64,000 bases of DNA from Cellvibrionaceae bacterium 1162T.S.0a.05 (lineage in GTDB: Bacteria; Pseudomonadota; Gammaproteobacteria; Pseudomonadales; Cellvibrionaceae), in NCBI GenBank assembly GCA_000964245.1, contig LANB01000001.1:3227501-3291500 (forward strand), read 5' to 3'. A model generated the notes under the pieces. The model searched no databases. It was not told where the DNA came from and saw only the letters and a program-made list of their open reading frames with translations. This document shows, piece by piece, positions 59,404 through 64,000 of the stretch (the stretch's first letter is position 1; each line of letters opens with the position of its first letter). A program made the translations under genes and the position numbers.

Positions 59404-60822
59404 GTGGCCGGTAAAACTTTATATGACAAACTGTGGGACTCGCACATCGCCAGTCAGCGCGATGACGGTTCTGTTCTGCTGTACATTGATCGTCACATCG
59501 TACATGAAGTGACTTCGCCGCAAGCCTTTGAAGGTTTGCGCATTGCGGGTCGTAAACCCTGGCGTGCGGAAACGGTTATTGCAACGCCTGACCACAATGT
59601 GCCGACGACAACGAAAGAGCGTTTGTCCGGTGTTGAAGGGATTGAAGATCCTGTCTCACAAATTCAGGTGAAAACCCTGGATAGTAACTGTGATGAGTTG
59701 GGGATTACTGAATTTAAAATTAACGATCCTCGTCAGGGTATTGTGCACGTAGTAGGTCCGGAAACCGGCGCGTGTTTGCCAGGTATGACGATTGTCTGTG
59801 GTGATTCCCATACGTCAACCAACGGTGCAATGGGGGCCTTGGCAATGGGTATCGGCACCAGTGAAGTGGAGCATGTACTTGCAACGCAATGTTTGATCAG
59901 CAAGAAAATGAAAAACATGCTGGTAAAAGTGGATGGCGATCTTGGTAAGGGTGTTACACCGAAAGATGTTGTGCTGGCGGTGATTGGCAAAATTGGAACC
60001 GCTGGCGGTACCGGTTATGCGATCGAGTTCGGTGGTTCGACTTTCCGCAATATGAGTATGGAAGGGCGTCTGACTGTTTGTAATATGGCGATTGAAGCCG
60101 GTGCGCGAGCAGGTATGGTTGCCGTTGATGATATTACGCTTGAGTATGTTAAAGGCCGTACTTTTGCACCAAAAGGTGAGCATTGGGACCTTGCAGAAAA
60201 AGCCTGGCGCAATCTGGTGAGTGATGACGATGCGGTTTTCGATAAAGTTATTGAAATAAATGCTGAAGATATCGAACCACAAGTGACCTGGGGAACTTCT
60301 CCCGAAATGGTGCTGCCGGTACACGGCAATGTGCCTGATCCACTGGCTGAAAATGATAGCTCCAAAAAAGCGGCCATTGAGCGCGCGCTGCAATATATGG
60401 GTTTAAATGCCGGGCAGTCGATTAAAGACATTAAATTGGATCGTGTTTTTATCGGTTCCTGTACCAATTCCCGTATTGAAGATCTGCGTGCAGCAGCGGC
60501 GGTTGTTAAAGGTAAAAAGAAAGCGGACAGTGTTCGCGAAGCGATTGTTGTTCCTGGCTCTGGCGCAGTAAAAGTTCAAGCCGAGAAAGAAGGGTTGCAT
60601 GAAATTTTTACGGCCGCTGGTATGGAATGGCGTGAGCCAGGGTGCTCCATGTGTTTGGCGATGAATGCCGACAAACTGGAGCAGGGTGAGCATTGTGCTT
60701 CAACCTCTAACCGTAACTTCGAAGGTCGCCAGGGTTTTGGTGGGCGTACCCACCTTGTCAGCCCTGCGATGGCTGCAGCTGCGGCGATTGCCGGTCACTT
60801 CGTTGACGTCAGAGAATTTTAA
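59404..60822 (+). CDS. leuC: 3-isopropylmalate dehydratase large subunit
   Basis: 472 aa, aconitase-family enzyme that isomerises 2- to 3-isopropylmalate in leucine synthesis. The 4Fe-4S ligands are Cys in [13 protein letters not shown] and [31 protein letters not shown] is the substrate loop. GTG 59404 has GGAGAAAG upstream and reads [14 protein letters not shown]. leuD follows after 10 bp. Confidence 0.96.
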   Translation: MAGKTLYDKLWDSHIASQRDDGSVLLYIDRHIVHEVTSPQAFEGLRIAGRKPWRAETVIATPDHNVPTTTKERLSGVEGIEDPVSQIQVKTLDSNCDELGITEFKINDPRQGIVHVVGPETGACLPGMTIVCGDSHTSTNGAMGALAMGIGTSEVEHVLATQCLISKKMKNMLVKVDGDLGKGVTPKDVVLAVIGKIGTAGGTGYAIEFGGSTFRNMSMEGRLTVCNMAIEAGARAGMVAVDDITLEYVKGRTFAPKGEHWDLAEKAWRNLVSDDDAVFDKVIEINAEDIEPQVTWGTSPEMVLPVHGNVPDPLAENDSSKKAAIERALQYMGLNAGQSIKDIKLDRVFIGSCTNSRIEDLRAAAAVVKGKKKADSVREAIVVPGSGAVKVQAEKEGLHEIFTAAGMEWREPGCSMCLAMNADKLEQGEHCASTSNRNFEGRQGFGGRTHLVSPAMAAAAAIAGHFVDVREF

Positions 60823-60832
60823 GGAGTCGAAT

Positions 60833-61474
60833 ATGAAAAGTTTTACTACGCATAGCGGCATTGTCGGCCCCATGGATCGCGTGAATGTGGATACGGATTT
60901 AATTATTCCCAAACAATTTTTGAAATCTATTCAGCGCAGCGGTTTTGGCCCGAATTTGTTTGATGAACTGCGTTACCTGGATAAAGGTGAGCCCGGCAAG
61001 CCGAATGAGGGGCGCCCACTTAATCCTGAGTTTCCATTGAACTTTCCGCGTTACCAAAATACCAGTGTGTTGTTAGCGCGCGATAATTTTGGTTGCGGCT
61101 CTTCGCGTGAGCATGCGCCCTGGGCTTTGGATGAGTTTGGTATTCGCAGCATTATTGCGCCGAGTTTTGCCGATATTTTTTATAACAATTGTTTTAAAAA
61201 CGGCATTCTTCCAATTGTTCTCAGTGCTGAGGATGTGGATACCTTGTTTAAGGAGATGTATGACAATGAAGGGTATCAATTGACGATTGATTTACCTGAG
61301 CAAACGATTACTGCACCTTCGGGTAAGGTTTATATGTTTGAGGTGGATGCGTTTCGTAAGCATTGTTTGTTGAATGGTTTGGATGATATTGAGCTGACTT
61401 TGCAGGAAGCCGATAGTATTAAAGCCTTTGAGGAAAAACATAAGAACGCGGCGCCCTGGTTGTTTGCTTCTTGA
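60833..61474 (+). CDS. leuD: 3-isopropylmalate dehydratase small subunit
   Basis: 213 aa. Swivel-domain subunit: [20 protein letters not shown], then [19 protein letters not shown] and [28 protein letters not shown] precedes ATG 60833; the upstream frame inside leuC is a shadow. The next expected gene in related genomes, leuB, is not present; palindromes L and M follow instead. Confidence 0.96.
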   Translation: MKSFTTHSGIVGPMDRVNVDTDLIIPKQFLKSIQRSGFGPNLFDELRYLDKGEPGKPNEGRPLNPEFPLNFPRYQNTSVLLARDNFGCGSSREHAPWALDEFGIRSIIAPSFADIFYNNCFKNGILPIVLSAEDVDTLFKEMYDNEGYQLTIDLPEQTITAPSGKVYMFEVDAFRKHCLLNGLDDIELTLQEADSIKAFEEKHKNAAPWLFAS

Positions 61475-61510
61475 TTTGTATTTTTGTCGCGGTTTTTTGG
61501 TTTTTCGCGT

Positions 61511-61625
61511 GAGCATTGATCACAAGGTACCCCCTTGCGAAAACGCATGAATACATCCGTGTAGCTCCTTCGGGTCTTCCATGGCCCGAAAGGTTTCGCA
61601 AGGGGGTACCTTGCACTCAATGCTC
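61511..61625 (+). repeat. 115-bp palindromic element, copy L (forward; partner of M)
   Basis: Arms 61511-61542 and 61594-61625 pair except at positions 10-12. Core GCATGAATACATCCGTGTAG; inner hairpin TTCGGGTC-TTCCAT-GGCCCGAA (one G-T). It begins 36 bp after leuD. Confidence 0.93.
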
Positions 61626-61692
61626 AGGCAGAGAATCTCGGCACACCTTTTTGGATAAATATATTTTTTGATCGGAGCGAGTGAGTTTCGGC

Positions 61693-61800
61693 GAGCTGAT
61701 GTCAGATAGTGCGTTCAAGACCTTCGCGCACAGGGATGTGCGCGTAGAGCTACAGGGACGTATTTATGCGTGTCTTGAGCGCACTATGTGGCAGCAGCTC
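61693..61800 (-). repeat. 108-bp palindromic element, copy M (reverse; divergent; partner of L)
   Basis: 29-nt arms 61693-61721 and 61772-61800 pair with four mismatches. The core reads on the reverse strand (+ strand CTACAGGGACGTATTTATGC), and the inner hairpin is CGCGCAC-AGGGAT-GTGCGCG. With B it belongs to a diverged class whose inner arm ends in CAAGAC. Only 67 bp separate it from L, the shortest pair. Confidence 0.88.
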
Positions 61801-61872
61801 ATCATGATCTTTCTGTTCAAATGTATTGAACGAAATATTTTGAATTTATAACTCAACAGTTAGAGTGGAAAA

Positions 61873-62970
61873 ATGAAAACTGGATTTATTGGATGGCGCG
61901 GTATGGTTGGTTCTGTTTTGATGGACCGTATGCGCGAAGAGAATGATTTTGAAAATATTGAACCGGTATTTTTTACTACCTCGAATGTGGGTGGGGAAGC
62001 GCCGGATGTCGGAAAAAATGTCGACGTATTAAAAGATGCTTTCGATATTAATGAATTGAAAAAGCTGGATGCGATTGTGACGTGTCAAGGCGGTGATTAC
62101 ACGGCTGAGGTGCATGGCAAGTTGCGTGAGAGTGGTTGGCAGGGGTACTGGATTGATGCGGCATCGAAGTTGCGTATGGCGAATAATGCGGTAATTATTC
62201 TTGATCCGGTAAACGAAAATGTTATCCGCTCAAGCCTGGAGAAAGGCGTTAAGGATTTTATTGGCGGGAACTGTACGGTCAGTTTGATGCTGATGGCGAT
62301 CGGCGGTTTGTTTCGTGAAGGTTTGGTCGAGTGGGTGTCGGCCATGACGTATCAGGCGGCGAGTGGTGCGGGTGCGCAGAATATGCGTGAGCTTATCACG
62401 CAAATGGGTGAGGTTCGCGATGCGGTCGCGCCTGAGTTAGCCGACCCGGCTTCGGCGATTCTCGATATTGATCGCAAGGTTGTTGATGTTATGCGCAACG
62501 GGTTGAGCATTGATCGCTTTGGTGCGCCTTTGGCGGGGAGTTTGTTGCCGTATATTGATAGTCAGTTGGAAAACCGGCAGAGCCGCGAGGAATGGAAAGG
62601 CGGAGCCGAAACCAACAAGATTTTGGGTTATGCACCGAATACTGTGCCGGTTGATGGGATATGTGTCCGTGTGGGCGCGATGCGTTGCCACAGTCAGGCA
62701 TTGACGATAAAGCTGAAGCAGGATTTACCACTCGATGTGATTGAAGAGAAAATTGCCAAAGCCAATGACTGGGTAAAAGTGATACCCAACGAGCGTGACG
62801 CGAGTATTCAAGAGTTGACGCCCACCAAAGTCACCGGCACTTTGAGTGTTCCTGTGGGTCGGTTGCGCAAAATGCATATGGGGCCGGAGTATCTCAGCGC
62901 CTTTACCGTTGGAGACCAACTTCTTTGGGGTGCAGCGGAACCGCTTCGCAGAATGTTGAAATTGCTTTAA
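61873..62970 (+). CDS. asd: Aspartate-semialdehyde dehydrogenase
   Basis: 365 aa; reduces aspartyl phosphate for lysine, threonine, methionine and diaminopimelate. NADP site [17 protein letters not shown], catalytic Cys in [28 protein letters not shown], and His in [11 protein letters not shown]. Length and sequence fit the E. coli/Pseudomonas type. AGAGTGGAAAA lies directly before ATG 61873. It is followed by a hairpin and then fimV, as in Pseudomonas. Confidence 0.96.
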   Translation: MKTGFIGWRGMVGSVLMDRMREENDFENIEPVFFTTSNVGGEAPDVGKNVDVLKDAFDINELKKLDAIVTCQGGDYTAEVHGKLRESGWQGYWIDAASKLRMANNAVIILDPVNENVIRSSLEKGVKDFIGGNCTVSLMLMAIGGLFREGLVEWVSAMTYQAASGAGAQNMRELITQMGEVRDAVAPELADPASAILDIDRKVVDVMRNGLSIDRFGAPLAGSLLPYIDSQLENRQSREEWKGGAETNKILGYAPNTVPVDGICVRVGAMRCHSQALTIKLKQDLPLDVIEEKIAKANDWVKVIPNERDASIQELTPTKVTGTLSVPVGRLRKMHMGPEYLSAFTVGDQLLWGAAEPLRRMLKLL

Positions 62971-62980
62971 CCCTTCATTT

Positions 62981-63007
62981 GTCCCGCTCCGCAAACCGGA
63001 GCGGGAC
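62981..63007 (+). terminator. Hairpin after asd
   Basis: GTCCCGCTCCG (62981-62991) pairs with CGGAGCGGGAC (62997-63007), a perfect 11-bp GC-rich stem with a 5-nt loop. No T-run follows, so termination strength is uncertain. Confidence 0.65.
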
Positions 63008-63390
63008 CGTCTATAGTTAGGGCTGGAACCTGTATTTTCAGCTTTTACCCTTCCCAAAGCGCTGTGATTGCTTAAAAAACAGGCGATTGCAGCAATTATT
63101 TTGTGAAAAACTTGCATAAATCGCCCTAAATCCGGGATGATTGGCGAGCGCGTAAGTTGAAAAAATGCTATTTATAATGAATACTTACGACCAATACTGA
63201 AAGATTATTCTAGGTTTTGACGCTATCTTGCGCTTATGAATGGGATTTTCACCCTCTGGCCAGACAATAAAAGGCAATATAGGCGGCAAACCGACAATGA
63301 GAAACATGCAAAAACGCATGTTGAAAATGCGAAAAATTAAGGCTTAAACCTTAGTTAATAGTTAAAAGATAAGTAACAAGGGATCTCCTC
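63008..63390 (+). other. Intergenic region upstream of fimV
   Basis: No gene. It is AT-rich toward fimV, with a small CATGC-AAAAAC-GCATG hairpin near 63306-63321. It should contain the fimV promoter; a precise site is not evident. Confidence 0.5.
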
Positions 63391-64000
63391 ATGGGGCAGC
63401 GAATACTCGTACTCATCTCTACCCTGGCAGCGCTTTTCGCGACGCCGCTCGTTTATGCATTGGGCCTCGGCGAGATCAATCTGCAATCAGCCTTGAACCA
63501 GCCGCTTAAGGCAGAAATTAAACTCCTTCAGGTGAGAGACCTTGAGCGTTCTGAAATCCTTGTCGGTTTGGGAACGCCGGAGGATTTTGAGCGTATTGGC
63601 ATTGATCGCCCTTACTTTCTCACTGATTTGCGCTTTGAGGTCGACCTGGATGCACCCGGTGGTGCCGTAATCCGGGTGAATTCTCGTAAGCCCGTTCGCG
63701 AGCCTTATTTGAATTTTATAATTCAGGCGCAATGGCCCAGCGGTAAATTATTACGCGAATACACCTTATTGCTGGATTTGCCCGTTTTCTCGGAGTCGCA
63801 AGCACAGGGCGTTCAAACTACCAGTAGTTTCTCTGGAGCGCCGACTACCCAGCAACCCAGCTATCAAGCTCCCACGCCCAGCAGTCAAGCTAACCAGCCC
63901 TCCAGTACTTACAATCCGCGCTCCAGTTATGCACCCGAAGGATCGTTCAACCAGCAAAGACCCTCAGGCACTCAGCGCAGTTCAGCACCACCTCGATTAG
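63391..64000 (+). CDS. fimV: FimV-like pilus assembly protein, N-terminal part
   Basis: The first 203 residues are present; the gene runs off the right edge. Signal region RILVLISTLAALFATPLVYA, then the FimV N-terminal domain LGLGEINLQSALNQPLKAEI, FLTDLRFEVDL, VREPYLNFIIQAQWPSGKLL and REYTLLLDLPVF, followed by a Ser/Pro/Gln-rich linker. A LysM and large acidic TPR region would be expected beyond the edge. It functions in type IV pilus/type II secretion assembly in Pseudomonas. AAGGGAT precedes ATG 63391. The asd-fimV neighbourhood supports the call. Confidence 0.93.
   Translation, partial: MGQRILVLISTLAALFATPLVYALGLGEINLQSALNQPLKAEIKLLQVRDLERSEILVGLGTPEDFERIGIDRPYFLTDLRFEVDLDAPGGAVIRVNSRKPVREPYLNFIIQAQWPSGKLLREYTLLLDLPVFSESQAQGVQTTSSFSGAPTTQQPSYQAPTPSSQANQPSSTYNPRSSYAPEGSFNQQRPSGTQRSSAPPRL

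Overview
The window reads as chromosomal DNA from a polysaccharide-degrading gammaproteobacterium, most likely Cellvibrionaceae (Cellvibrio or a close relative). This is inferred from three things: a GH10 xylanase lipoprotein with a 50-residue serine-rich linker, Pseudomonas-like gene orders (gltA/sdhCDAB-sucAB-lpd-sucCD; LysR/leuCD/asd/fimV), and a dense family of large intergenic palindromes. I see no rRNA, tRNA, CRISPR array, prophage or transposase gene.

Layout. 0-8 kb: 3' part of purC missing at the left edge, a DUF5610-type protein, a periplasmic solute-binding-like protein, then a GldA / fused GldF-GldG / DUF4340 ABC operon. 8-15 kb: a LapG-like protease, a dienelactone hydrolase, a YadA-head-like secreted protein, the xylanase and a large MscS-like channel. 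15.4-19.1 kb: a four-gene cluster of amidoligase, class I glutamine amidotransferase, YqaA-like membrane protein and MFS transporter, preceded by four ~17-bp tandem repeats; it is the best candidate for an undescribed biosynthetic system. 19.1-23.4 kb: a MacA/MacB-like efflux operon with two different permeases. 23.5-36.6 kb: the TCA-cycle supercluster, with gltA divergent from sdhCDAB-sucAB-lpd-sucCD. 37-39.3 kb: a secreted trypsin-like protein translationally coupled to an FHA membrane protein. 39.4-46.4 kb: class II fructose-bisphosphate aldolase, a Fur-box-controlled PepSY protein/TonB receptor pair, 6-phosphofructokinase and a DUF4156 lipoprotein. 47-54.3 kb: htpG behind a sigma-32-like promoter, gpsA, a DUF4389 protein, an alpha/beta hydrolase, folE, prmB, aroC. 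54.8-58.8 kb: an MFS transporter, an unknown secreted protein, a TIGR04219-type outer-membrane barrel, a LysR regulator. 59.4-64 kb: leuC, leuD, asd and the 5' part of fimV.

The strongest unexplained signal is a family of 13 intergenic palindromes, mostly exactly 115 bp (32-nt arm, 51-nt loop, 32-nt arm). Arm sequences differ from copy to copy, yet the two arms within a copy stay complementary. The loop carries a conserved single-stranded core (GCATGAATACGTCC...GTAGCTCC) and an inner hairpin whose sequence also changes with pairing kept. Twelve of the 13 form six head-to-head (forward/reverse) pairs 67-283 bp apart: in lpd/sucC, fba/PepSY, DUF4156/htpG, aroC/MFS, LysR/leuC and leuD/asd. Eight copies share the same asymmetric mismatch at arm positions 10-13. 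This looks like a structured RNA or ssDNA element or a non-autonomous mobile element; its function cannot be read from the window.

Start codons were chosen by Shine-Dalgarno spacing and family alignment from memory; many genes here use GTG or TTG. No database searches were run, so family names rest on recognised motifs.
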